Origin: Bedellia somnulentella
Lineage: Eukaryota; Arthropoda; Insecta; Lepidoptera; Bedelliidae
Direction of reading: 5' to 3'
Length of the DNA stretch: 64,000 bases
Assembly (NCBI GenBank): GCA_963576735.1
Contig: OY755187.1
Location: forward strand, 11,842,001-11,906,000
Program-made: the position numbers and the translations under genes
In this document: positions 1-10,421 of the stretch, in pieces
How the letters are laid out: each line of letters opens with the position of its first letter
Numbering within the stretch: the first letter of the stretch is position 1
Notes under the pieces: model-generated
Seen by the model: only the letters and a program-made list of their open reading frames with translations
Databases searched by the model: none
Told to the model about the DNA's origin: nothing

Positions 1-164
1 TCCCAGAAATTACAAGAGTGGCTCCGGAATTTTATTTAATAATTTATCAAGAGTGAACGATATCTCGTCTCTTCTCACAGTCCATATATGTCCCCACCGA
101 GGGGCTCGAGCCTACCCTATATAGGGCGAACAATATCTCTACAAATATTAATAAATAACAATTT

Positions 165-262
165 AAATGCAATGTTTCGCCAGGATCGAGCCAACTGGCG
201 ATCGATAGTCTTTGCCTACCCCAATGAGTACTATTGGCGTGAGTATATATATGTCCGTATGA
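165..262 (+). mobile_element. LINE-T 3' end fragment
   Basis: The reading frame CQDR/WRSIVxAYPN typical of the C-terminus of this LINE is still visible (RQDRANWRSIVFAYPN). It is followed by TGGCGTGAGTATATATATG. Only the last part of the element is left, in what would be an intron of gene 1. Confidence 0.6.
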
Positions 263-463
263 TCATTGGGCTATATGGGTGAAGACGTATCAACAACCCT
301 CCTTCCTTTATCCAGACAACTTCCGTAAATGGCGGAAGAATTTCCTGTTCCGAAGCTCACACTACCCCTTTTTTGGAATTCAAAAGCCTGCGTAATGTAT
401 GTGTGTTAATAGATTTTAATTATTTAATAATATTATAATGGCCATAATTAAATTATTCCATAC

Positions 464-595
464 CTTGTCAGCAGCCTGACCTCCTCGTTGCGCAGGGTAC
501 TCCCAGTCGATGTTGAAACCGTTGAATTTGTTCTTCTTTAAGAAAGACACTACGTTTGCTACATACGTCGCTCTTAATGTGTCATTGTTAACCAC
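464..595 (-). CDS. gene 1 exon 4 (altered DxxDxDxE motif)
   Basis: 132 bp, 44 codons, acceptor TTTTAG, donor AAG|GTATGG. It encodes NKFNGFNIDWEYPAQRGG. Two of the three Asp of the motif are Asn; the last Asp and the Glu are kept. Confidence 0.9.
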
Positions 596-2412
596 CTAAA
601 AGTAAAAGTATGTGTGACGTTGAATACGAAAATCATGTATTACCTTTGCCCTTTAACTTTAAATAGAACGGTTGAAACTATCGTGGTAACTATTTTGCTT
701 CTACTAGTTAAAAATGTGATTGGCAGTGATAAAAGTTTAAATATTAAACTATTGATGAACCATAGTCTTTCATCTACATTAATTTTATAAAAAGGACAAC
801 TTTGTTCGATTGTGATGAATAGGCTCAAAAACTAATAACCCAATTTTAAAAATTCTTCCACCAATGGAAAATCAATCACGATAAATATTGGAAGGGGAAG
901 CAGCAACAAAAACTTAAGACATAACACCATGCGAAGGCGGGGGCGGACCACTATTTAATCAATATAAATTTTCAAGTGTGATGAGTGTAAAATATTCTAT
1001 CTTTTTTTAAGTATTTGCAAATTTTATATACGTTTAAGACTAAAAACTTTCTCAACCAAGAACTTATAAACTCCCACATATTTATTTCGAGAAAAGGTAG
1101 GAAAAAAATCTATTTAGGTATTTTTTAATACTTACGATGGTGAAGTTGTTGGATGCTTCCGACCAACCCCCGACTGACAAGATGAATTTCAGATCTGGGT
1201 TGGATGCTCCAATGGAAGTGAATTCTTCGATTTTGTCTGTAATAATACGTTCAAATAATATATTTGACATACAGTTCACAAGTGCATCGAAAATAGTCGT
1301 ATGACACACGGCAGGAATTAGTAATAATAGCCAAGGATAAATATTATAATGTTAAACGCATAACTTAAAATAATTATGTTTTATTACTTCTTTTTTAAAT
1401 TGATGTGTAAAAAATATATAAATAACTGGATACTTACTGGTTTTTCCTTCTAGTTCAACTTGGTCAACCAATACAGTAATGTCTGCTGATGGAGAGAGCC
1501 CTACAAAGGCGTATACCAAATGTGTGCAAAGGTCTGTTGGCAGATCGGAAATTCCAAACGAACCTATACCAGGCCTTGAGATTGAATCAGCATTCCAGTA
1601 GCAGTAAGAAAGACCTATAAAACAAATATGGTTTAGAAGTTTCGCAATTTTATTGGTTGAAACTGTCTTTATTTAAGCAAATACGCAGGCATTAACTTGT
1701 ACCAACTGCACTTTAACAAAATTGCGATTGGGTTACTTGTCACTTACACGCACATTTTTACATACAAACTCTTTTTTTCAGATAATGTACCCACAAAATA
1801 GGGACATATCATTGTTAAACCAATATACTGTAAGTTGGCTTAAAAATTAAAGTCAATCGTATGGAATGTACCTTCACACCCCTAACTTCCCTGACTCTAC
1901 AGATGTTTTGTGATGAAATTATTAAATTCTCCGTTTTTATACACAAGTAAGAAGAAGTTTTCCTCCGTTAAATTAATATATTGTAGAGCGAAGGTATTTT
2001 ATGAAAATACATACATAGGTACATATATTCACGGCTACATACATACATACATATACTCACGCCATTAGTTCCCATTGGGGTAGGCAGAGACTATTGATCG
2101 CTTCTTCGTACGATCCTGACAAACCTCACGGCTATATGTCCCTTATTCCCTCCCTCAGGCGCTTTTGGAAGTTACACAGTTGGGTGATGGGTCTCTAACT
2201 TCTATAGAAGCCCCAACCAGCCCCAAGAAGCCCTAAAGTCCTTAGTCGACTCTTACGACCACCCACGGGTGAGCCGACACTATACGGAAATTGGAACTAT
2301 ATTTATCTTGGATAATATTATAAACATGGCGGTTACAGTATTCAAACTTACCATCAGCTTGAACGCTGATTGAGGCACAAAGTAGGCCTAATATTGCTAA
2401 AAAAGTCTTCAT
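464..2412 (-). CDS. GH18 chitinase-like protein, gene 1 (5' part, four exons, continues off left edge)
   Basis: Four exons (2412-2352, 1614-1438, 1236-1136, 595-464) with GT-AG boundaries join in frame to 157 codons. The start at 2412 gives a signal peptide (MKTFLAILGLLCASISVQA); an in-frame ATG at 2472 would spoil it. Then come the GH18 first strand (SYCYWNADS), the KFILSVGGW motif (the SxGG block) and the active-site segment FNGFNIDWEYP. In active chitinases the last reads DxxDxDxE; here residues 138 and 141 are Asn, while Asp143 and the catalytic Glu145 remain. GH18 proteins hydrolyse chitin or, when altered, act as secreted lectin-like or growth-factor-like proteins. Exon 4 ends in phase 0 with a donor at 463, and no further exon is visible, so the rest lies left of the window. 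Exon sizes and phases match gene 2, so they are paralogues. Family confidence is high; catalytic competence is uncertain. Confidence 0.9.
1136..1236 (-). CDS. gene 1 exon 3 (SxGG motif)
   Basis: 101 bp, acceptor TTATTACAG, donor GTAAGTA, ends in phase 0. It encodes DLKFILSVGGWSEASNNFT, the conserved second GH18 block. Exon 3 of gene 2 has exactly the same length. Confidence 0.9.
1438..1614 (-). CDS. gene 1 exon 2 (GH18 N-terminal strand)
   Basis: 177 bp, phase 1 to phase 1, acceptor TTTTATAG and donor GTAAGTA. It encodes SYCYWNADSISRPG followed by DLCTHLVYAFVG, the typical first strand and helix of the GH18 barrel. Confidence 0.9.
2041..2285 (-). mobile_element. LINE-T 3' end joined to SINE-B body
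   Basis: Reading the minus strand, a SINE-B-like body (CCGACACTA complement, GTCTCYAAC, TTTTGGAAGTT) runs into a LINE-T end (CGTACGAAG, GATCAATAGTCTCTGCCTAC, CCCCAATGGGAACTAATGG) with a TATG tail at 2041-2056. The two families abut without spacer. It lies in intron 1 of gene 1. Confidence 0.6.
2352..2412 (-). CDS. gene 1 exon 1 (signal peptide)
   Basis: 61 bp, 20 codons plus one base. It encodes a hydrophobic leader ending VQAD and stops at a GATG|GTAAGTTT donor. It has the same length and phase as exon 1 of gene 2. Confidence 0.85.
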
Positions 2413-2842
2413 GATGTCCACAAATAGTTTCCTTCTTCTTATCACCACTAAATGTGATTGTAAATTCGACAAATTTGTTCTTTTTATACTAACGTAATTG
2501 TGTCTATTTACTTTTCGGTATATAAAGGTGTGTTCTACTTGAGATGTTTTCTAGGCTATCATATTTTAGTATATTTTAGTGTTATTGCGTAATTAATTCT
2601 TTAAAATTCAGAAAAGCGATGGAATAATATATAAGTTTTTTGAAGGAAGCTTAGGTAAAATAATTATAAATTACGTGACAATTTATAAGCTGGCATTTCA
2701 AATTGATTGAACTGTAATGGATACCCATCATAAATTCTAGTTATTATAGAGTGATTTCTCGTTATTTCATCCTTTTCCTTCACATCATATTTAAACCCAT
2801 GGAGGGGCTCGATACTTAAGAATTTCTTTAAGAAATTTTAAT
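2413..2842. other. intergenic sequence upstream of gene 1
   Basis: AT-rich, with the candidate promoter of gene 1 at its left end. Nothing else recognisable. Confidence 0.5.
2440..2490 (-). promoter_or_regulatory. candidate TATA box and start region of gene 1
   Basis: On the minus strand a GTATAAAAAG box (about 2490-2481) lies about 70 bp upstream of the ATG at 2412. The sequence 25-35 bp further on (TCACATTTAGT) could hold an insect initiator. A second TATATA lies near 2520. Prediction only. Confidence 0.4.
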
Positions 2843-2846
2843 AATT

Positions 2847-2998
2847 GAAGGGGTCCCCCGAATAACGTTACAAGTAGCAAAATAAAAACTTGTTTTTTTT
2901 AATGCTTGGCCAGTCCATTAGGCTGTATAAAACGTTTTTCCGTCAAAAATTCGATTTAAAAAAAATGTTTGTTACAACGTTATTCGGGGGACCCCTTC
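2847..2998. mobile_element. MITE with near-perfect TIRs
   Basis: 152 bp. The ends are perfect inverted repeats of at least 23 bp, beginning GAAGGGGTCCCCCGAATAAC. The element is flanked on both sides by AATT (2843-2846, 2999-3002), the likely TSD. No coding capacity; superfamily not identified. Confidence 0.8.
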
Positions 2999-3059
2999 AA
3001 TTGTGTAAACATACCACCCTTATTGCCAAGGGGTCTTTTTGAAGGTTTGGTTCATTTGC

Positions 3060-3275
3060 TTGTACACCCTTTCACGGGTGTCGGCGAGGCGACTACGGGT
3101 ATGAGGTTTTTAAAGTAGTTTTTGGGCGATGCGGTTGGAGACCCATAACCAACGATACTTCATTTTTCTACCATCTGGTCACCTATGAACTTCCAAGTGT
3201 GGCTGAGGAGTGTCTAGCTCTGAAACTCTAGCTATCCCTTTTTGGGATAAATGGACGTGAGTATATGTATGTATA
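3060..3275 (+). mobile_element. SINE-B copy
   Basis: Contains GGCGATGCGGTTGGAGACCC, GTGGCTGAGGAG and the 3' module TAGCTATCCC, GGGATAAATGGACGTGAG, then TATGTATGTAT. Confidence 0.7.
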
Positions 3276-3680
3276 ATTTGAATTTTTTTGTTCATGAAAA
3301 CCTCATGTGGGGATTATTACTAATAAATCAAAAAAATGAAATCAAAATCATTTATTTTTATCAAAATTTACATCAACGAGTATCAACGGTCCCCACACTA
3401 GGTAAAACCTGTATTGCAGGTGAAATAAAGGAAAGAAAAATTTCGACACAGGCGGAAACCGAGCCCACGACCTCGGGTATACGCCCCCGTGTCGCTCTGC
3501 CAATTGAGCTACCGTGTCAGTGGCTGCCAGCGCGAAATTCTTCTATCCTTTATTTCTTTTACACTTTTAAGTAGTGTTTGCGTTCCCTACCTCCGATTTT
3601 TTTTTAAATATATTTATTTATTCTTTATTTATTAGTAATAATCCCCACATGAGGTTTTCATGAAAAAAAAACATTCAAAT
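3274..3680. mobile_element. inverted-repeat element enclosing a tRNA-like SINE
   Basis: Arms at 3291-3328 and 3627-3664 are perfect inverted copies over 38 bp (core CCTCATGTGGGGATTATTAC) and extend outwards with few mismatches to about 3274 and 3680. The roughly 300-bp loop holds a minus-strand tRNA-like head (about 3560-3420) with an A-box (GTAGCTCAATTGGCAGAG) and a weaker B-box region. A single related arm lies near 20020-20050. Could be a TIR transposon or a pair of inverted retroposon ends. Confidence 0.55.
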
Positions 3681-3689
3681 TATGTGATA

Positions 3690-4838
3690 GTTAAGCGTTC
3701 TCAACATTTGCATTCTATCTGAAAAGGTAGACAAGTGGCCTTCCGAATTTGTAAAAAATGCGATTGCCGCCTTTGTCGAAATTCTTCTATCCTTTAATTA
3801 TTCTTTATTCATTATATGTATGTATGTTTATCACTTAACAGTTTCAGAGAAAGAGGTAGTTTTTTTATATAACATTAGAAAACTCTTCTTTAACATAAGT
3901 GGCACTGTGACTAGATCCTATCTTTAAGACGATTACTAAGTAACGTATTGTAACGTTGAACCCGCAAATTTTAATGTATTCAAATACAGATAAACATATG
4001 AATGTCGAACAACCAACTTGTAGAACAAAAGAAATTCTGAAATAGCTAGCTGTGGAAAATTATTAGTTTCATCTAAGACATGATGTATTGTGTTAATATA
4101 TGTTTGTTTAAAAGTGCGTCAAATTTTCTTTTCAACAAATTATTATTAATTCTATTGAATATAGTACGCCTAAAGGATTGTTGTAGAAATTGTAAGCAGT
4201 TTAGAGTGGCTTTAGTTATTATACCTATAGAATAGAATATAAAACTGCAAATCATACATATTACAGACAATGTTCTTGCATAATCATCCATTAATATGTC
4301 GATAGTAGAAGTAGTATAAATCGAATTTACGATTATTTGAGGAATACTAGTGGGTAACCCTGGCGCGACTACGTCGCGTCCTATAAAATGAGTTCATTTT
4401 GAAATTTTCCGTCCAATCGAAGCGCAACTCTTTTGAATTTCTAGAGATTTTTTCTGATTGGCCGGTTTGAAAAAATCCGACCAATCACAGCGCATCTCTG
4501 ATCGACTAAAGTTTGCGCGCGCTTATGACACTCAAGCAAAGTCTATGGGCCAAAATCGAAATTCTGTAACAATTAACTTAATCCAGTTACATCAGATGTC
4601 TGAATTTTGTGCACACCATGGCCGCAAATTGTACAAAACGATACCTGAACCAAATTTCTAGCTTAACTCACAGGCTTCCGGGCAAGAAAGAGGCTTACAG
4701 AAATAATATATAAACATTAAAGTAGAGTACTATTTCGCACTCTACCTCATAGCCTAATATTACAAAACTTTCTGAGCCATTTACCACAGTAGCTATGTTT
4801 ACTCTTCTTTCGATGTCTTACCACATATTCGAATCCCA
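3690..4838. other. no recognised feature
   Basis: AT-rich. A minus-strand open frame at 4073-4291 has a hydrophobic stretch but matches nothing I recognise. 4340-4530 is locally GC-richer with short inverted segments around CCAATC. No gene supported. Confidence 0.4.
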
Positions 4839-4935
4839 AAGTCAAACATAAAATCATGTAATAAGGCGATAAAAATATCCGAAAGTCAAAAATAAAACCA
4901 TGTAATAAGGCGATTAAAATATCCGAAAGTCAATA
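4839..4935. repeat. 44-bp minisatellite, about 2.2 copies
   Basis: The unit (AAGTCAAAMATAAAAYCATG, then TAATAAGGCGAT, WAAAATATCCGA) repeats twice with three to four differences, then a partial third copy begins. Confidence 0.8.
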
Positions 4936-5231
4936 GTTGTTTTAATGCAATATTAGTAGTTTCAATATTTATTTGTCTGAGTTGGATGTGCTATTTGAAC
5001 GTCACAGTGAAAATATTTGGGAAAATGATTGATTTTCTTTTAGTAAACGAGACTGCATTTTTTTATAAATAAATGGATCTGCATAGTAACAACAATGTTG
5101 ATGAAAAATATTGTCCTGCCGAATCAACGATGATTTCAATAATTCGTGTTCATATACCAATAAATATAAATGTAAAACAATAGAAATTGCAGATGCCATC
5201 ATAAGAACGCGTGGTTGCTTTATTACGTTCG

Positions 5232-5287
5232 TACTTGGCTACCCCTTTCGAGATTCATGGCCGTGAGTATATGTATGTATGCATGCA
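5232..5287 (+). mobile_element. SINE-B 3' terminus only
   Basis: TTGGCTACCCC, then GGCCGTGAGTATATGTATG. Only the shared 3' module and tail are recognisable. Confidence 0.5.
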
Positions 5288-5684
5288 ACCAAAAATCAGT
5301 GCAATTTTCAAGTAATTAACGTTGTATGATTGGTTGACAGTTACAATTCAACGCCAGATTAGGGATACGAAACTTTGTCATTACTTTTATTATCCATGTT
5401 AAAGAATAATGAAACGATAGGCGCTCCCTTTTCCAGTCCATTAATTTGAGTAACTTAATCTAAGGTACATTTTTGATAAGGAGTTTATTGCGAGAATGAT
5501 AATTTAGTTTTGAAGGTTAGTCTATAAACTTAAACACACAAATTGTAATCTATTTCATTATCATTGTCATTTAGATAAAAATTGTAATCTAGTATATTTA
5601 AATAGAGAAGAGTTGAGTTGTATCTGCTTTGAATAATACTTATCCATTTCTTACCGCATCGGTTTCATACGAGGCGACTGAAGA

Positions 5685-6500
5685 GATAGATAGATAGATA
5701 GATAGATAAAACATTTATTTCCACAACTAAGACACACAAATTATAACAGCATAATCACATACATTACAAAAACAAAAGAACATTACAACACCAATTTTGT
5801 GTGTCACAGCAATGAAAATGGGATCCAACTCAGCGTTGAAATTTGCTTTACGCAAAACACTGATTTTCAGTTGTTTCCCTGGGCGGACCATTTAGCAAAG
5901 ACTAACATTTAAATTCCTATAACTATAAGATGATAACTTATAAAAATTACTATATTGAAACTACAAATTATATAAACCAAAATAATGAAAACGAGATATT
6001 ATTTCGCCGCCAATTCGCAACCTTAACCACACCAATTCATTAGCCATTTTGACCAACTCATGATTCATATACCACTACATGCGCAAAAGATTTCGGAATA
6101 TTTAATGCCTGTTTACTTAATAAGTATGTTTTAAAATTATTTTTAAAACTTTGTTTAGATGCTATATTTCTTATCGGTGGTGGAATATTATTCCAACACT
6201 TAGTCGCATGGTAGCGGAAACTTCCCCTAAAAGCTGCAGTACGGTGAGGATGAGTAGCAAGAGGTGGACGGCATGCTCGTACAGTATGGCTCAAATTATG
6301 ATGGTTAAGGAATTTAAGCTTATTATACAAATACTCAGGAGATCTTAAATTGACGACATCAAACATCAAACATGCCAAATGCTGCTTTCTTCGTGATTCC
6401 ATGTTTAACATAGAAGCCTTGTTAAGAAATGGTGTTATATGGCTGCGAGGAGGAACATCAAAACAAAATCAGAGCCTTCTAGTTATTGTTCGGATCCGTT
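5685..6500 (-). mobile_element. 5'-truncated CR1/Jockey-type LINE, 3' end
   Basis: The minus-strand fragment ends in a (TATC)n tail (plus-strand GATA repeats, 5685-5709), a common tail of CR1-like elements. It carries the C-terminal reading frame described separately and a 3' UTR of about 350 bp. Confidence 0.75.
6058..6497 (-). pseudogene. LINE reverse transcriptase C-terminal fragment
   Basis: The open frame reads RIRTITRRLWFCFDVPPRSH, then RRKQHLACLMFDVV, RSPEYLYNKLKF, RTAAFRGSFRYHATKCWNNI and SFKNNFKTYLLS. These are the thumb and C-terminal tail blocks of Jockey/CR1-type ORF2 proteins. Catalytic RT motifs are missing because of 5' truncation at about 6500, where a SINE-B begins. No stop occurs inside the remaining frame, so the insertion may be fairly young. 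Confidence 0.75.
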
Positions 6501-6501
6501 T

Positions 6502-6740
6502 AGTGTCGGCTTAGGATATCACTACCCCTTTCTACCCACGGGTGTTGTAAGAGGCGACTAATAGGGCTATTAGGGAGGTATAGGGCTTTTAAGTGGTTTT
6601 TGGGCAATTTCAGTTGGAGACCCATACCATCCACTACCATCTTCTCTCCCATTCAACTTCGAAATGTGGCTGATGAGTTCCTAGCTCTTAAGCTCTGGCT
6701 ACCCCTTTTTGGGATTTATGGCCATGGAGTATATGTTTGT
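6502..6740 (+). mobile_element. SINE-B copy
   Basis: Runs from GTGTCGGCTTAGGATATCAC through GAGGCGACTAATAGG and GTTGGAGACCC to TGGCTACCCC, GGGATTTATGGCCATG. About 240 bp, nearly complete. Confidence 0.8.
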
Positions 6741-6744
6741 ATGT

Positions 6745-7130
6745 TGCGAGATGAGGCTAGAAACTCATCACGAAAAACACATTATTTTCATTAACTTTCT
6801 TAGATAAATTTTCAAAAACCGCTGAATTATATTGCTAGTTTAAAGCTCTGGCTATATTCAAGCGAAATTAAAGCCATGACCTATAAATGTTAGGTAAGGG
6901 TAAACAAATAAATAACAATGTGAATAAATAAAACTATGTTGTCTATTTCTGATTTATGATATCGCGAACTTCGAAAATAAATGACGTTTGGTAGGTTGCC
7001 AATTTAGCAGTATGCAATAAAAACGAAGCCTGAATCATTCGTGTCATAACAAAGATATTTCAATTGAGTAATGTTTCGATTTTCGTGAACTCAAGACTTG
7101 TATTTATTATATTTTTATCAATAAATAAGT
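6745..7130. other. no recognised feature
   Basis: AT-rich intergenic DNA with no open frame, repeat family or RNA gene that I can recognise. Confidence 0.4.
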
Positions 7131-7143
7131 AGTGTGCATGTAT

Positions 7144-7510
7144 CAACCGTGATAGCCCAGTGGGTAGAACACTCGGTTATCGTGCAAACGACTAGTGTTC
7201 AAATCCTGGGTCGGGCCTACACCAATTTGTCTTTTCTAAAGACATATGTGTGGTTAATTTATCATGGTTGTTAACGGTGAGGGAAAACATCGTGAGGAAA
7301 CCCACATGGCTGAGTTGTACTTAGTCATGTGACAGTGTATTCGTACAAAACGGCGATAGGCCTGCCCCCTATCACGTGAGTACACTGTCCATGCAAAACG
7401 TGGGTACTCTGAACACCAGGTGACAAAGTCACGTGATGTTCAGAAGTATTAGTACCTCTGTCAACCCCTTCGGGAATATTCGGCGTGAACGTTTATGTGA
7501 TGTTATGTTA
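7144..7510 (+). mobile_element. SINE-A1, complete, with TSD
   Basis: The tRNA-derived head has A-box TAGCCCAGTGGGTAGA and B-box GTTCAAATCCTGG. The body has a hairpin with 16-bp arms (CTGAACACCAGGTGAC / GTCACGTGATGTTCAG). The 3' module is CCCCTTCGGG, TTCGGCGTGAACG and the tail is ATGTT-type. TSD TGTGCATGTAT at 7133-7143 and 7511-7521. Confidence 0.9.
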
Positions 7511-7521
7511 TGTGCATGTAT

Positions 7522-8450
7522 AAAAACACACAAATATCTTTACTTGTAAGAAATAATAAGAAATAATTACATAAGTTCATATTTATATACAAAGATATCA
7601 TGCTTTTCTATAAATCTTTAAATGTTTAGATTAAAACAAGCCGAACAGTTTTTTATTTCTTTGTAACTGAAATGTCCAATATAAAACTATGTAAAAAATT
7701 GTAAAAAATATTATATTCCCGAAAGGTTGGCATAGGTACTACGTGTATATTTCTGAAAATTTCGTTTAATATTTAACACATTCTGAGAACCGACACTTTG
7801 CTTAAACAGTGCATACAAGCATATAAGAGATATATAACCTACCCAATAATAATGTTGGTTTCCTAACAATGTTTTCCGGCACAGTAAGCAACTTTGATAT
7901 ATTAACCGCACATAATATGACTTGCTTGGACAGCGCATTCACTACTAAATTAATATTCTCAATCACGCGGAGGCAGGCCTATCACCGTTTTGAATGAATA
8001 CAGCGTTAATTCTGGTTGATCTTAAACGAGACATAAACGAGAGATATTATTCTATATGTCTTGCCTAGTAGAGCCCTATAGGAAGGAGCTTAAATTTAGC
8101 GTACCCCTATTAAAACGAATTATAACCAAAAATAACATGAACAACAAAGCAGTCGATATAACGAAAAAAAAAGAAGTGATTTTATCGTCTCTGGTGGGCG
8201 ATCTCTGCCACAAGGAGGGGTCCATTTAGATGATGGTATAATCGGGGCATTACTCAGAGAATTTTAAGGTGTTTCTTAGCTCTGGGCATCTGGCACTGAG
8301 TTCCGGAACAGATATGGGACAAATTTCTTGTTGTAGGGCGCACCCATTTTTACAGAAGGTGTACCGGGGGTTCTTCAGAGAAAGAAAAATGCCGTGGTTG
8401 GAGCTGAGCCACATCTTACGGAGTTGTCCACGCATGTGGCTTTTGCTGTT
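7522..8450. other. no recognised feature
   Basis: AT-rich up to about 8170, then a GC-richer stretch (8200-8470) open on both strands. Its translations resemble no family I know; possibly an old element remnant. Confidence 0.35.
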
Positions 8451-8454
8451 GTTT

Positions 8455-8740
8455 GGGACTGTCTATCCTAGCAAAGGCTAAAGGCTGTATCACAAAAGCT
8501 AATTTGGAACGTAATGTTTATAGAGGACGACCACGGAGGACACACTTGGACCAAATTGAGAGTGTACTCAAAAAGCAGGTGTCCGAAGTAAAAAGAATAA
8601 AAGAGCATGTACGAAATTATTGTTGGAAGTAAACGAAGCTAGAGAGATTTGCCAGGATCGTACAAAGTGACGATCGATAGTCTCTGCCTTCCCCCATGTG
8701 AACTAATGGAGAGAGTTTATTATTATGTTATGTTTTTCAT
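8455..8740 (+). mobile_element. LINE-T C-terminal and 3' end fragment
   Basis: Translates in one frame as RGRPRRTHLDQIE, then NKRAC and VNEAREICQDRT, followed by a stop and the shared 3' region. This is the C-terminus of the LINE-T pol protein with the 3' UTR attached. Confidence 0.7.
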
Positions 8741-9735
8741 ACATCCTCATTTATTCTTCGAACTTTGGACTCCTACCTTTCTATGAAAAGTTTTTTATAT
8801 GCTCTAAAACACCCTGGAACGGCATCCTTTACCTACTATTGTAAGTATTAAAATCCAACCATCAACATCAAAGTCTGAATATTTTATTACAAACACGAAA
8901 TAATATTAATTCCAAATTCTAATCAAACGGAAATCATTTGGCATTCATAAATAAGTTTGAATGAAATGTGGTTTTACTCAAAGCAATGTACAACAAAATC
9001 AGAGTAAAACCTTCAATGGGCATCAAAGGCGCTTAAATACGATGGTCGGTCGAATAAACACAGCTTTACCACATAGTTATTTACACTAATATGCATCCTA
9101 TTTTATGGACCATAAGATTCAAAATTGCTGATCATAAACTTCCCAGAAATCCATTAACGACTGCTCGTGGATATATTTCAATTTAAATTTGCAGATACCA
9201 CGTTTCAACACTGTCTGGTGAAATCAGAATTATCGTTTACGTCTGCTCTTCATTAAGCAGGCTAAGTTTATAGGCATAAGCTGCTTTTAGATTTCCACAA
9301 CTAAGACTAGATGATGTACTATTAAACAACTGAAATTGGGAATCTTGTTAGATCAGATTTTCGATAATCCTTAAGTATTAACGTACATACAGTTGTCAGA
9401 TATATTAGTATACACATAACATTGTACATCTATTGCAATTCCGTGTTTAATTTATATTGTAATATCCATACTAATATTATAAATCGGAAAGTGAGTTTGT
9501 TTGTTTGTTTATTTGTGCTTCTTTCACGCCGCAACTACCGAACCGATTGCTTTGAAATTTTGCAGACATATAGTTAGAAGTCCAAATTAAATTATAGAGT
9601 ACTTTTATACCGGAATCACTAATGGATTTTAGCAGCGAAATCTTCAACCTTTCAGCTGAAACATTATAAAAGAGCGCGGCGTTGTTTGCATGTTTACCAA
9701 TAGATGGCGCTGTCGGTACTTTCTACATCGCGGTA

Positions 9736-9977
9736 CATTGGCCCTACATTGGCCCCTATTCGACTTAGCTTAGGTACACTCCTATTCCCCGCCAGGGCGG
9801 CCTTCAGCCGCCCGGCAAAAACACTAAGGTGACGCCGCACAGGCCGCAGGGCCAGCAGCACCGAACCGGTGGGGTTTTAGTCGGTAAAAGTCCGACATAC
9901 CCCCGTCGCTCTCTCGAGCGACTGGGGATCCATGAGGATTTCCCCACCGGTAAACGAAAAAAAAAAAAAAAAAAAAA
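9736..9977 (+). mobile_element. short poly-A retroposon, copy 1
   Basis: 242 bp ending in about 18 A's, flanked by a perfect 15-bp TSD (TTCTACATCGCGGTA at 9721-9735 and 9978-9992). The body has GGGCGGCCTTCAGCCGCCC (hairpin) and GGTGGGGTTTTAGTCGG. It is a SINE or a truncated LINE 3' end; no tRNA head seen. Confidence 0.88.
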
Positions 9978-10046
9978 TTCTACATCGCGGTATGATTTCT
10001 TCTTTATTGGAGTATATAAACCCAAAATATATTACATCAACTTAAC

Positions 10047-10240
10047 TCACCCTATCCGACTTAGCTTAGGTACACTCCTTTGCCTCGCCAGGGCGGCCTT
10101 CAGCCGCCCGGCACACAAGTTATGGTGACGCCGCACAGGCCGCAGGGCCTGCAGCACCGAACCGGTGGGGTTTTAGTCGGTAAAAGTCCGACATACCCCC
10201 GTCGCTCGAGAGGATTTCCCCACCGGTAAACAAAAAAAAA
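10047..10240 (+). mobile_element. short poly-A retroposon, copy 2
   Basis: Same family as copy 1 (CAGGGCGGCCTTCAGCCGCC, ACCGAACCGGTGGGGTTTTA), but with an independent TSD (ATCAACTTAAC at 10036-10046 and 10241-10251). The CTCGAGCGACTGGGG part is shortened. Confidence 0.85.
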
Positions 10241-10358
10241 ATCAACTTAACAAAAAACCCATCGTTTACAGCATTGGTTCCGTTCCGACATATTATGGGA
10301 TTTGTAACTTGATGAAATTATATTAATAAACCATCGTTATACTTGCATTTTACGAGTC

Positions 10359-10421
10359 ATTTACTTACTTAGTTGCTGTTTTATCTTAAATTAAGATAAA
10401 ACAGCAACTAAGTAAGTAAAT
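10359..10421. repeat. 63-bp perfect palindrome
   Basis: Two 31-bp arms (10359-10389, 10391-10421; first 20 bases ATTTACTTACTTAGTTGCTG) are perfect inverse complements around a single A. It lies inside the Helitron. Confidence 0.95.

Noticed and set aside
4073..4291. 72-codon minus frame with a hydrophobic segment
   Set aside because: Short, AT-rich composition explains the hydrophobic residues; no splice or domain support.
5685..5709. GATA repeat as a regular array or CRISPR-like repeat
   Set aside because: It is a simple microsatellite at the 3' end of a LINE; no spacers.
7144..7215. SINE-A heads as real tRNA genes
   Set aside because: Pol III boxes are present, but the acceptor and anticodon stems do not pair properly and each head continues into a SINE body.
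9804..10128. Overlapping open frames on both strands (73 and 99 codons)
   Set aside because: They lie across the poly-A retroposon; the Lys and Phe runs come from its A-tail. No domain.
10359..10421. Palindrome as a microRNA gene
   Set aside because: A perfect match without bulges, inside a transposon, is not typical of microRNA precursors; no expression evidence.
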